A stretch of 64,000 nucleotides of DNA from Amycolatopsis alba DSM 44262 (GTDB lineage Bacteria > Actinomycetota > Actinomycetes > Mycobacteriales > Pseudonocardiaceae): NCBI RefSeq assembly GCF_000384215.1, contig NZ_KB913032.1, positions 5,910,588 to 5,974,587 of the forward strand, written 5' to 3'. Every line of letters begins with the position of its first letter. Positions within the stretch are counted from its first letter, which is position 1. Below the pieces are notes generated by a model, which saw only the letters and a program-made list of their open reading frames with translations, searched no databases and was not told where the DNA came from. Both the position numbers and the translations under genes were made by a program. This document shows positions 51,801 to 57,994 of the stretch, piece by piece.

Positions 51801-54155
51801 CAGGTCCTGGACGACGCGGATTACCAGAACGACGGTGCCGCGACGATCGGCGCAGTGTCGTTCGCCTCGCCGAAGCTGACCTGGACCGGCGACCTCGGAG
51901 TCGGTGACAAGGCGACGGTGACGTACACCGTCAAGGTCAAGAGCCCGAACACCGGTGACAACCGGCTCAAGAACACGGTGTCGTCGGAGACGCCGGGCGG
52001 GAACTGCCCGCCGGGATCCACGGATCCGGCCTGCGGCACGGAAACCCCGGTGTCGGGCCTGCTCATCGAGAAGACCGTCGACAAGTCGTCGGCGAATCCC
52101 GGCGACGTCGTGAAGTACACCGTGACCGTCCGGAACACCGGGCAGACCAAGATCTCCGGCGCGACGTTCACCGATGACCTGACGCAGGTCCTGGACGACG
52201 CGGATTACCAGAACGATGGTGCGGCGTCGATCGGCGCGGTGTCCTACGCGGAACCCGAGCTGACCTGGACCGGTGACCTCGGGATCGGCGAGACGGCGAC
52301 GGTGACCTACACCGTCAAGGTCAAGAACCCGAACACCGGCGACGACCGGCTCAAGAACGTGGTGACGTCGGAGACTCCTGGCGGCAACTGCCCGCCGGGT
52401 TCGACGGATCCGAAGTGCGGCACCACCACGCCGGTGTCGGGCCTGCTCATCAAGAAGACCGCGGACAAGAAGTCGGTCGACCCCGGCGACACGGTGAAGT
52501 ACACGATCACCGTCACCAACACCGGGCAGACCGCACAGGCAGGCGCCACGTTCACCGACGACATGACCGAGGTCCTCGACGACGCCGACTACCAGAACGA
52601 CGGCGCGGCGACCATCGGTGGCGTCTCGTACGCGGCACCGAAACTGACGTGGACCGGTGACCTCGGCATCGGGCAGAGCGCGACCATCACCTACACGGTC
52701 AAGATCAAGAACCCGGACACCGGCGACAAGAAACTGTCCAATGTGGTCACTTCGGAGACGCCGAGCAACAACTGCCCGCCGGGCTCGACCGACCCGAACT
52801 GTGTCGCGGACGTGCCGTCCCGCGAACTGACGGTCAAGAAGACGTCGGACAAGCAGACCGCGAACCCCGGCGACGTCGTCACCTACACCGTGACCGTCAC
52901 CAACACCGGCAAGGTCGACCTGGTCGGCGAGGACGCCGCACGGGTCACGGACGATCTGTCCGAGGTCCTGGACGACGCCGATTACCGGGAGGACGCCGCT
53001 TCGGCGCCGGTCGCCGGGACGTTCGCCTTCACCGCGCCGAACCTGGTGTGGACCGGCGATCTCCCGGTGGGGGCGTCGACCACGCTGAAGTATTCGGTGA
53101 AGGTGAAGAACCCGGTCACGGGCGACCACGAACTGCGGAACACCGTCAGCACCAACACTCCGGGCACCTGCCCGCCGCAGTCCGGCGACCCGGCGTGCTC
53201 GACCGTCACCCCGGTGCCCGGCATCTCACTGGAGAAGAAGGCGGACAAGGCCACGGCGAACCCTGGCGACGTCGTCAAGTACACGGTGACGGTGCGCAAC
53301 ACCGGCAAGACGAAACTGACCGGCGCTACGTTCACCGACGACCTCACCGAGGTCCTCGACGACGCCGTGTTCCAGAAGGACGGTGCGGCGACCATCGGTT
53401 CGGTGACCTACGAGGAGCCGAAGCTGACCTGGACCGGTGATCTGGAGATCGGGCAGACGGCGACGGTCACCTACAGCGTCAAGGTCACCAAGACCGGCGG
53501 CGACGGCAAGCTCACCAACGTGATCACCACCGACACCCCCGGCGGCAACTGCCCGCCGGGCAGCAAGGATCCGAAGTGCGGCACGACGACACCGTTGTCC
53601 AGCCTGAAGATCAAGAAGACGGTGGACAAGACCCAGGCCGAACCGGGCGAGGTCGTCACGTTCACCGTCACGGTGGAGAACACCGGACAGGCCGCGGTGG
53701 ACGATGCGACGTTCACCGACGACCTGACCCAGGTGCTGGACGACGCCACCTTCGACGGCACCGTGAAGGCGAGCACGGGCACCGTCACCTACTCTGCGCC
53801 GAAGCTCACTTGGAAGGGCGAGCTCAAGCCGGGGGAGAAGGCCACGGTCACCTACGCCGTCACCGTGCGGAAGCCGGCGACCGGTGACCACCGCCTTCGC
53901 AACGTGGTCACCTCCGAAACCCCCGGCGGCAACTGCCCGCCGGGTTCGGAGAACCCCGACTGCGGAACCGACACCAGGGTGCCGCCCACGCCGCAGCCGC
54001 CGGACAAGCCGAACCCGCAGCCGCCGAACACCCCGCGTCCGCCCGGACTGGCCGTCACCGGCTCGCCGTTGAAGACGATGTCGGTGCTGGCACTGGGGAT
54101 GCTGGCCATCGGCGCCCTGCTCCTCCTCGCCGGACGGAGGCGCCGGGAGTCCTGA
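45864..54155 (+). CDS. Giant DUF11-repeat cell-surface protein with class E sortase signal
   Basis: A 2763-residue exported protein. Residues 1-35 are a signal peptide (long arginine-rich start, hydrophobic core, ATAQTQ). Residues about 36-385 form a beta-rich N-terminal domain. Two canonical DUF11 repeats (about 388-655) lead into 16 DUF11-type repeats of about 128 residues, each with DDADYQNDG-like and PKLTWTGDL-like motifs and a Cys pair in GGNCPPGSTDPKCG. A Pro-rich stretch precedes LAVTG at 2729-2733, a membrane helix and the tail RRRRES. LAxTG is the class E sortase signal of actinobacteria, so the protein is probably wall-anchored and may act as a long adhesin stalk. Confidence 0.9.
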   Translation: MAERRGRNRWRRAMALLTVIVVALLMGAPLPATAQTQPRGAGTERPIGPEPVYSGLAHGGITMAANSVVQCGVGVICNETASNASPVSWIKTDPAAPGNTASAANLIVPPGAKVLNARLYWQFNPVASDGISGDGSRGNQVSMKTPGSSSYQRITADTYDWFPALATSGFPVPYTYGGAADVTDAVVKAGVGQYTVADIQACMGQSISGTNLGCWGGWSLVVAYELPSEPLRYLQVWDGLQRVAGGGAPSAATIALSGIKAPNSRQPNVELGIVAGDGDAPITGDYLQVGPNASSLQTVSMPSPAGVSTDNAFSSRIDRVAANGSGTNVTTRVPNPVNNVGYDARSIDITGKVPAGTSALQVKIGTVGDALYPQTVWLVTDALEPDLQITKANDPAGTTNDSPPGYVAKGGDVTYTFDVANRHADGTTTDLDTATNVVITDTLPDGVTFVAGSNPDCSAVGQAVTCRVRNLDPGQSQKVAFKVKVGASVPDGTKLDNTGKLTFRGEDTGRPQERTSNTVRNTVASPGYQLTKTVDLAEAIPGDTLTYQVGLRNTGVIPVPALTVRDTLPPGTTYVSSTPSKGTAAGTGPIDWSVNGLAVGETATLTVRVKVDEAAIGKELVNRATVPTGPPPVVPPGNRCPDDPAAACAKTKVPAPSYTVMKTADKQSANPGDTVRYTVNVANTGRVTAADLKVVDDLTGVLDDAVYQNDATASPGSVSYAAPKLTWTGTLAAGKSAEFTYTVKVKSPNTGDNRLKNVVTSETPGGNCPPGSTDPKCGTTTPVSGLLIEKTVDKASANPGDAVKYTVTVRNTGQTKLTGATFTDDLTQVLDDADYQNDGAASIGAVTYAAPKLTWTGDLGVGETSTVTYTVKVKKPNTGDNQLKNTVSSETPGGNCPPGSTDPKCRTTTPVSGLLIEKSVDKQSANPGDVVKYTVTVRNTGQTKLAGATFTDDLTRVLDDADYQNDGAASIGAVSFASPKLTWTGDLEIGATSTVTYTVKVKNPNPGDKKMSNVVTSDTPGGNCPPGSTDPKCGTTTLVSGLTIEKSADKQSANPGDVVKYTVTVTNTGQTTLTGATFTDDLTQVLDDADYQNDGAASIGAVSFASPKLTWTGDLAVGAVSTVTYTVKVKNPNTGDNQLKNVVSSETPGGNCPPGSTDPKCGTTTPVSGFKIEKAVDKASANPGDVVKYTVTVTNTGQTKLTGATFTDDLTQVLDDADYQNDGAASIGAVSYAAPKLTWTGDLEIGAASTVTYTVKVKNPNTGDNQLKNVVSSETPGGNCPPGSTDPKCGTTTPVSGFKIEKAVDKQSANPGDVVKYTVTVTNTGQTKIVGATFTDDLTQVLDDADYQNDGAASIGTVSFAAPKLTWTGDLDVGGTSTVTYTVKVKNPNTGDNQLKNVVTSETPGGNCPPGSTDPKCGTITPVSGLKIEKTVDKQSANPGDVVKYTVTVTNTGQTKLTGATFTDDLTRVLDDADYQNDGAASIGAVSFASPKLTWTGDLDIGQASTVTYTVKVKNPNPGDKTLSNVVTSETPGGNCPPGSTDPKCGTTTPVSGLLIEKSVDKQSANPGDVVKYTVTVTNVGQTKLPGATFTDDLTQVLDDADYQNDGTATIGAVSYAAPKLTWTGDLDISQASTVTYTVKVKNPNPGDKTLSNVVTSDTPGGNCPPGSTDPKCGTTTPVSGVTIEKSVDKQSANPGDVVKYTVTVTNTGQTKLTGATFTDDLAQVLDDADYQNDGAASIGAVSFASPKLTWTGDLEIGETSTVTYTVKVKNPNTGDNQLKNVVSSETPGGNCPPGSTDPKCGTTTPISGLKIEKTVDKASANPGDVVKYTVTVTNTGQTKLTGATFSDDLTQVLDDADYQNDGAASIGAVSYAEPKLTWTGDLEIGATSTVTYTVKVKSPVPGDKKLNNTVTSETPGGNCPPGSTDPKCGTTTPVSGLLIEKSADKQSANPGDVVKYTVTVTNTGQTKLTGAIFTDDLTQVLDDADYQNDGAATIGAVSFASPKLTWTGDLGVGDKATVTYTVKVKSPNTGDNRLKNTVSSETPGGNCPPGSTDPACGTETPVSGLLIEKTVDKSSANPGDVVKYTVTVRNTGQTKISGATFTDDLTQVLDDADYQNDGAASIGAVSYAEPELTWTGDLGIGETATVTYTVKVKNPNTGDDRLKNVVTSETPGGNCPPGSTDPKCGTTTPVSGLLIKKTADKKSVDPGDTVKYTITVTNTGQTAQAGATFTDDMTEVLDDADYQNDGAATIGGVSYAAPKLTWTGDLGIGQSATITYTVKIKNPDTGDKKLSNVVTSETPSNNCPPGSTDPNCVADVPSRELTVKKTSDKQTANPGDVVTYTVTVTNTGKVDLVGEDAARVTDDLSEVLDDADYREDAASAPVAGTFAFTAPNLVWTGDLPVGASTTLKYSVKVKNPVTGDHELRNTVSTNTPGTCPPQSGDPACSTVTPVPGISLEKKADKATANPGDVVKYTVTVRNTGKTKLTGATFTDDLTEVLDDAVFQKDGAATIGSVTYEEPKLTWTGDLEIGQTATVTYSVKVTKTGGDGKLTNVITTDTPGGNCPPGSKDPKCGTTTPLSSLKIKKTVDKTQAEPGEVVTFTVTVENTGQAAVDDATFTDDLTQVLDDATFDGTVKASTGTVTYSAPKLTWKGELKPGEKATVTYAVTVRKPATGDHRLRNVVTSETPGGNCPPGSENPDCGTDTRVPPTPQPPDKPNPQPPNTPRPPGLAVTGSPLKTMSVLALGMLAIGALLLLAGRRRRES
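47831..53980 (+). repeat. Tandem 384-bp repeat array inside the surface-protein gene
   Basis: Sixteen in-frame units lie head to tail. The conserved TGCGGCAC-type segment recurs every 384 bases (about 48190, 48574, 48958, 49342 and onward). Units 2 to 12 (about 48219-52440) are nearly identical in DNA as well as protein; units 13-16 and unit 1 are more divergent. One protein variant difference between units is Lys-Asn-Pro-Asn-Thr-Gly versus Lys-Asn-Pro-Asn-Pro-Gly, which alternate irregularly. Confidence 0.92.
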
Positions 54156-54161
54156 TCGGGC

Positions 54162-54341
54162 TCAGTGCGGGCCGCCTGTCGACGAGTTGTCGTAGGTGCC
54201 GGGTCCGGAGCGGTAGGGGTAGCGACCCCGCTTCCTGCCGCGCCGGACCCGGCGTCCCAGCAGCATCCCGACGGTGAGGAGCAGCAGGATGACCAGGAGG
54301 ATCCCGCCGCCGAGGAGGAGCAGCGCCGTACCCATCGTCAT
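54162..54341 (-). CDS. Small single-pass membrane protein
   Basis: A 59-residue protein. Residues about 4-28 are one membrane helix (ALLLLGGGILLVILLLLTVG) followed by a strongly basic stretch (RRVRRGRKRGRYPYR) and a Ser/Thr/Gly-rich tail. The ATG at 54339-54341 overlaps the RidA gene stop as ATGA, which supports the start. Function unknown. Confidence 0.7.
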   Translation of the reverse strand: MTMGTALLLLGGGILLVILLLLTVGMLLGRRVRRGRKRGRYPYRSGPGTYDNSSTGGPH

Positions 54342-54754
54342 GGGACGAGCTTGGGCACCGCGACCAGCGCTTCGACCTCGACGACCAGTTCGGGTCGTGC
54401 CAGCGCGGCCACCACGATCAGCGACTGGGCAGGCCAGTCCGCTTCCGGGTACCAGCGGGTGAAGGTCTCGCGCATCGCCGTGCGGAAGCCGTCGAGGTGC
54501 TCGGTGCCGGAGAGCATGCTGAACACCTTGACCAGGCGCTCCGGCCCGGCGCCCGCCGCTTCGAGCAGCCGTTCGAGGTTGGCGAGCAACGCGCGGGTCT
54601 GGGACTCGGCGTCGGGTCCCGCCAGTTCTCCGTCGGGCAGCACACCGATCTGCCCGGACACGACGACGAGTTCGTGATCGGCGGGTACCCGGACCAGATG
54701 GCTGTACAGCCCGATCGGTGCCGCCACGGTCTCCGGATTCCAGCGCTGGATCAT
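54338..54754 (-). CDS. RidA family (YjgF/YER057c) enamine/imine deaminase-like protein
   Basis: A 138-residue RidA-fold protein. PIGLYSHLVRVPADHELVVV and VSGQIGVLPDGELAGPDAES give the usual GQ motif, and TRALLANLERLLEAAGAG the central helix. The typical C-terminal Arg/Glu region is only partly kept (RPELVVEVEALVAVP), so enzymatic deamination is likely but not certain. It is co-transcribed with the small membrane protein. Confidence 0.88.
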   Translation of the reverse strand: MIQRWNPETVAAPIGLYSHLVRVPADHELVVVSGQIGVLPDGELAGPDAESQTRALLANLERLLEAAGAGPERLVKVFSMLSGTEHLDGFRTAMRETFTRWYPEADWPAQSLIVVAALARPELVVEVEALVAVPKLVP

Positions 54755-54865
54755 CGGTCCCCACTTTCTCGGTGCACGGCGTGCTTCGCCGCTGATTATC
54801 GAGGACCGATGATTCCGTGCCGCGACGGGAGTCTCACCTTCGAATGCAGACTGGAGGGACTCCGA

Positions 54866-55534
54866 ATGACGGATTCAGGACCGAAGGCGCGTGATCGCGC
54901 CGCGACCGGGGTCTGGCCGCTGATCCGCACCGAACGGGCGGCGCTGGCGAACGACCTGGCGGGGCTCACCGAAGAGCAGTGGGCGACGCCGTCGCTGTGC
55001 GCCGGGCTGACGGTGCGGGAGGTGCTCGCGCACCTCACCGCGGGGGCGAGCCTCACCCCGGCGCGGTGGTTCGCCGGGGTGATCCGCTGCCGGTTCGATT
55101 TCGACAAGCAGGTCGCCGTGCGACTGGCCGAACAGCTGGGCGAGGACGGCGCAGAGACACTCGAACGGTTCCGCCGTGTCGTCAGCAGCACGACGAAACC
55201 GCCCCTGCCGAAGATGGCGATGCTCGGTGAAGCGATCGTCCACGGCGAGGACATCCGCCGACCGCTCGGCATCCGCCGGGAGCACCCGATTCCCGTCCTC
55301 ACCGCGCTGGCCGGGTACTACCAGGGCGCGGACCTGGTGGTGATGGCGAAAGGCCGGATCGGCGGGCTGCGGCTGGAAGCGACCGACGGCCCCTTCGCCG
55401 CCGGGTCCGGGCCGCTCGTCTCTGGCACGACCCTGGCGCTGATCATGGCCATGACCGGACGGGCGGCCTATCTGCCCGAACTCCGCGGCGACGGGGTCCC
55501 GATCCTGCGGCGGCGTGTCCCGCCGCAGGACTGA
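54866..55534 (+). CDS. DinB-fold maleylpyruvate isomerase family protein (mycothiol-type)
   Basis: A 222-residue member of the TIGR03083/maleylpyruvate isomerase N-domain family. LTEEQWATPSLCAGLTVREV and LAHLTAGA carry the metal-binding His of the DinB four-helix fold; GEAIVHGEDIRRPLG supplies further His and Asp ligands. Many such actinobacterial proteins are thought to use mycothiol. The ATG has a GGAGGGAC ribosome site. It ends 3 bases before the convergent rhodanese gene. Confidence 0.85.
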   Translation: MTDSGPKARDRAATGVWPLIRTERAALANDLAGLTEEQWATPSLCAGLTVREVLAHLTAGASLTPARWFAGVIRCRFDFDKQVAVRLAEQLGEDGAETLERFRRVVSSTTKPPLPKMAMLGEAIVHGEDIRRPLGIRREHPIPVLTALAGYYQGADLVVMAKGRIGGLRLEATDGPFAAGSGPLVSGTTLALIMAMTGRAAYLPELRGDGVPILRRRVPPQD

Positions 55535-55537
55535 GGC

Positions 55538-55864
55538 TCAGCCCTGTTCGAGGGGCAGTCCCGCGTCCGCCCAGTCCTCGATGCCCTCCCGGTACTTGCG
55601 GACGTCGGTGTAGCCGAGGGCGGTGAGCCGGTCGGCGACCTGTCCGCTGTTGGGGCAAGCGGGGTTCGAGCAGTAGGTGACGATCGCGGCCCCGCGATCG
55701 GGCAGCACGGTCGCGGCCCGTGCGTCGACGTCGGCGAGGACCAGGGGGACGGCGCCGGGCAAATGCTGTTTGGCGTAGTACTCGCCACCCAGCGCGTCGA
55801 GGACCGTCACGGTCTTCGCGTCGATCGCGGCCTTCAGCTCGTCGCGGGTGATGAGTGCGGTCAT
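55538..55864 (-). CDS. Rhodanese-like domain protein
   Basis: A 108-residue single rhodanese domain. The active-site loop has Cys in VTYCSNPACPNSGQVADRL, with the preceding LGGEYYAKQHLPGAVPL motif. It likely transfers sulfane sulfur or acts as a thiol sensor. The ATG at 55862-55864 has GGAGG 7 bases upstream. It diverges from a TetR gene across a short region with two palindromic sites. Confidence 0.9.
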   Translation of the reverse strand: MTALITRDELKAAIDAKTVTVLDALGGEYYAKQHLPGAVPLVLADVDARAATVLPDRGAAIVTYCSNPACPNSGQVADRLTALGYTDVRKYREGIEDWADAGLPLEQG

Positions 55865-55883
55865 GTCGCTACCTCCGGTTAAT

Positions 55884-55931
55884 CGGACTATAGTCCGTAT
55901 GTGCCTCCCGACCATAGCGGACCGCAGTCCG
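55884..55931. promoter_or_regulatory. Twin palindromic operators over the rhodanese/TetR promoters
   Basis: CGGACTATAGTCCG at 55884-55897 is a perfect 14-bp palindrome; CGGACCGCAGTCCG at 55918-55931 shares its arms (34 bases apart). The first contains ACTATAGT, a symmetric -10-like element that can serve both directions. The second falls inside the first codons of the TetR gene if it starts at 55901. Confidence 0.75.
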
Positions 55932-56521
55932 TTTCTGCAACGTCACTGGAACTCCTGCGCACGCCGCCGCCCAAGGAGCGTGCCGACGCCGCGCGCAACC
56001 GGGCCGCGATCCTGGACGCGGCGGCGGCACTGTTCGCCGAGCACGGCGTCGACACGGTGTCCATGGATCAAGTCGCGGCGTCCGCGGGGGTAGGCAAGGG
56101 GACGCTTTTCCGCCGGTTCGGCGACAAGGCGGGCCTGGCAGTCGCGTTGCTGGACGCGCGGGAACGGCTGCTCCAGGAAGGGATCCTGCACGGCCCGCCG
56201 CCGCTGGGTCCCGGTGCTCCGCCGGTCGAGCGGCTCGTGGCTTTCGCCGACGCGTACGCCGACTATGTGCTCAAGCACCTGCCCCTGGTGCGGATGTCGG
56301 AGACGGCGGCGCCCGGCGCGCGCTACCGCATCGGCGCCTACCGGTTCTGGCACCGGCACGTGGCGATCCTGCTCGACGGCGTCCCCGACCCCGAACACGC
56401 CGCGCACGCACTGCTGGCCCCGCTGGCGGCCGAGCATCTGACCACGCTGCTGCCCGAACTGGGGGAGGACCGTGTCCGCGCCGGGATCACGCGCTTGTGG
56501 CGGCGGGCGGCTTCCGGCTGA
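55901..56521 (+). CDS. TetR family transcriptional regulator
   Basis: A 206-residue TetR protein. The helix-turn-helix reads SMDQVAASAGVGKGTLFRRF. The GTG at 55901 lies 6 bases after a TATAGT -10-like box, so the transcript may be leaderless; no ribosome site is visible. It probably represses itself and the divergent rhodanese gene through the twin palindromes. Its stop abuts the convergent SnoaL-like gene. Confidence 0.88.
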   Translation: MPPDHSGPQSVSATSLELLRTPPPKERADAARNRAAILDAAAALFAEHGVDTVSMDQVAASAGVGKGTLFRRFGDKAGLAVALLDARERLLQEGILHGPPPLGPGAPPVERLVAFADAYADYVLKHLPLVRMSETAAPGARYRIGAYRFWHRHVAILLDGVPDPEHAAHALLAPLAAEHLTTLLPELGEDRVRAGITRLWRRAASG

Positions 56522-56890
56522 TCAGGCCGGGCCTTCCGCGGCCAGCGCCGGATGCCAGGGAGTCGCGTCGAAGATCAGCGTGATGGACTCGATCCGGCCC
56601 TCCCGCAGCCGGAAATGTTCGGCGGTGCGCTGGATCCCCATCGGGAGGACGGTGTGCACGTCGTAGACGAGGGTGGCCTCCGCGTCGCCGTACAGCTCGC
56701 TGATCATGTCCACGCCGGTGACGACCTGGAGAAAACCGGGTAGTCCGGCCAGGTGCCCGTCGGCGTCGGCGGTCATCATCGGGCTCCGGAAGGTGAAGGC
56801 GTCACCGAGCAGGGTGGTCGCGGCGGGCACGTCCCCCGCGAATCTCGCCCGGTGATAGGCCTGGACTGTCTCTCGTGCCGTGCCGGTCAT
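56522..56890 (-). CDS. SnoaL/NTF2-like protein
   Basis: A 122-residue small alpha/beta-barrel protein of the NTF2-like group (ETVQAYHRARFAGDVPAATT, FTFRSPMM, EHFRLREGRIESITLIFDAT). Members can be isomerases, cyclases or binding proteins; the precise role is not readable. It overlaps the MarR gene by 4 bases and is likely its target and operon partner. Confidence 0.8.
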   Translation of the reverse strand: MTGTARETVQAYHRARFAGDVPAATTLLGDAFTFRSPMMTADADGHLAGLPGFLQVVTGVDMISELYGDAEATLVYDVHTVLPMGIQRTAEHFRLREGRIESITLIFDATPWHPALAAEGPA

Positions 56891-57432
56891 GAACGTTCCT
56901 CCAGATAACGGGCCAGTCGGTCCTGGTTTTCCACCACGCGCAGGCAGAGATGCCGCACCAAGGCTGTCTCGGCCGGCGTGAAATCGCGGAAGACCTCCGC
57001 CATCGCCAGCCGTGACGGCCGCCGGAACTCGTCGAGCCAGGTCCTGCCCGCCGGAGTGATCCTGGCGAGCACGGAACGCCGGTCCTCCGGCGCGGGGACG
57101 CGTTCGGCGAGGCCGCCCCGTTCCAGCGTGTCGACCAGGCCGGTCACGTTCCTCGAACTCACCCCGGCGGAGGCGGCGAGATCCTTGATGCTGACGCCGG
57201 TCCCGGTGCCCGCCAAGCGGATCAGGATGTCCAGCGCGCCGGGGCTGAGCCCGCGGCTGTCGGTTCCCGCCGACCGCAGTTTGTCCAGGCCACGGGCCGC
57301 CGCCCGGATCGCGGCGGCCGCCTCCAGGACGCCGAGATCGCCGTCGGCGGCGAACCCGGTGAGCGCGGTCCGCACCCGCGGGTCGAACAGCAGGTTGTCG
57401 CGATCACGGGCGAAATCATCTACTTGCTTCAT
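56887..57432 (-). CDS. MarR family transcriptional regulator
   Basis: A protein of 181 residues with a MarR winged helix: SIKDLAASAGVSSRNVTGLV then the wing VPAPEDRRSVLARITPAGR. A 37-residue N-terminal extension precedes the usual fold. The ATG at 57430-57432 lies in a short palindrome, suggesting autorepression. It is followed in the same operon by the SnoaL-like gene. Confidence 0.88.
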   Translation of the reverse strand: MKQVDDFARDRDNLLFDPRVRTALTGFAADGDLGVLEAAAAIRAAARGLDKLRSAGTDSRGLSPGALDILIRLAGTGTGVSIKDLAASAGVSSRNVTGLVDTLERGGLAERVPAPEDRRSVLARITPAGRTWLDEFRRPSRLAMAEVFRDFTPAETALVRHLCLRVVENQDRLARYLEERS

Positions 57433-57465
57433 AGTGAAGCACTACTTTAATACGTACTTCCGTAT
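57426..57465. promoter_or_regulatory. MarR operator candidates
   Basis: GCTTCA-TAG-TGAAGC at 57426-57440 is a perfect palindrome overlapping the MarR start codon. ATACG (57450-57454) and CGTAT (57461-57465) form a second pair 10 bases further upstream in an A/T-rich patch (TTTAATACG). Together they look like an autoregulatory site between this gene and the divergent small membrane-protein gene. Confidence 0.6.
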
Positions 57466-57507
57466 CTGTCATCGGTATGGTGTCGGCGAGAACCTGGGAG
57501 TGTGTCG

Positions 57508-57909
57508 ATGACAGCGCAGCGGCTGGAGAGCCGGAGGTACCGGACGGCCGGGCAGGCCGTGCTGGTCCTGTGCGCCGCCGTGCTGACCGCGCTCGGCCTG
57601 TTCCTCGCGCTCCACTCGGGTGATTCCGCTTCGGCGGACGAGTCGCGCGGGGCGAACGCGACGGTCGACTCCTCGGTCTCCAAAGCCGTGGCGCCGGTGC
57701 GCGCCATGGGCAGGCTCGCCGCCGAACCCTCGCTGCTGGGTGTGCACGGTCACGGTGACCTTCCTCTCTTCGGCACCGTCCCGCACGGACCGGCGTCGAC
57801 GACGCTGCTCCGGCTCAGCGAACTCCACGACGACGTCACTCCTCCCTCGCGCACGGCGAACCGCCTCGCGCTGGGGGATCGCGCTCCTCCTTCCCCGGTA
57901 GCCGTCTGA
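57508..57909 (+). CDS. Small membrane or secreted protein of unknown function
   Basis: A protein of 133 residues. A hydrophobic segment at about residues 14-36 (AGQAVLVLCAAVLTALGLFL) is a signal anchor or signal peptide; the rest is Ser/Ala/Pro-rich and probably extracellular. The ATG at 57508 has GGGAG upstream; a GTG two codons earlier is possible. It lies just before the secDF gene but hairpins separate them. No family was recognised. Confidence 0.65.
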   Translation: MTAQRLESRRYRTAGQAVLVLCAAVLTALGLFLALHSGDSASADESRGANATVDSSVSKAVAPVRAMGRLAAEPSLLGVHGHGDLPLFGTVPHGPASTTLLRLSELHDDVTPPSRTANRLALGDRAPPSPVAV

Positions 57910-57914
57910 AGCTG

Positions 57915-57969
57915 CCGGGCACGTCTTTCGCGTGCCCGGACCGGGAATCCGCGCGCCTTTTCCGCGCGG
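57915..57969. terminator. Two hairpins between the small membrane-protein gene and secDF
   Basis: CCGGGCACG at 57915-57923 pairs exactly with 57931-57939 (7-base loop). CCGCGCG at 57949-57955 pairs with 57963-57969. They may end the upstream transcript or attenuate read-through into secDF, whose ribosome site GAGGAG starts at 57981. Confidence 0.6.
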
Positions 57970-57994
57970 GTGAACTCATCGAGGAGAAACCTTC

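Noticed and set aside
48981..53129. A 1382-codon open frame on the minus strand opposite the surface-protein repeats
   Set aside because: It is the antisense of the repetitive gene; the lack of stops follows from the codon bias repeated every 384 bases. Its translation is Arg/His/Val-rich with no known domain.
47831..53980. CRISPR or intergenic satellite
   Set aside because: The 384-bp units are in frame inside one coding sequence and encode DUF11-type domains.
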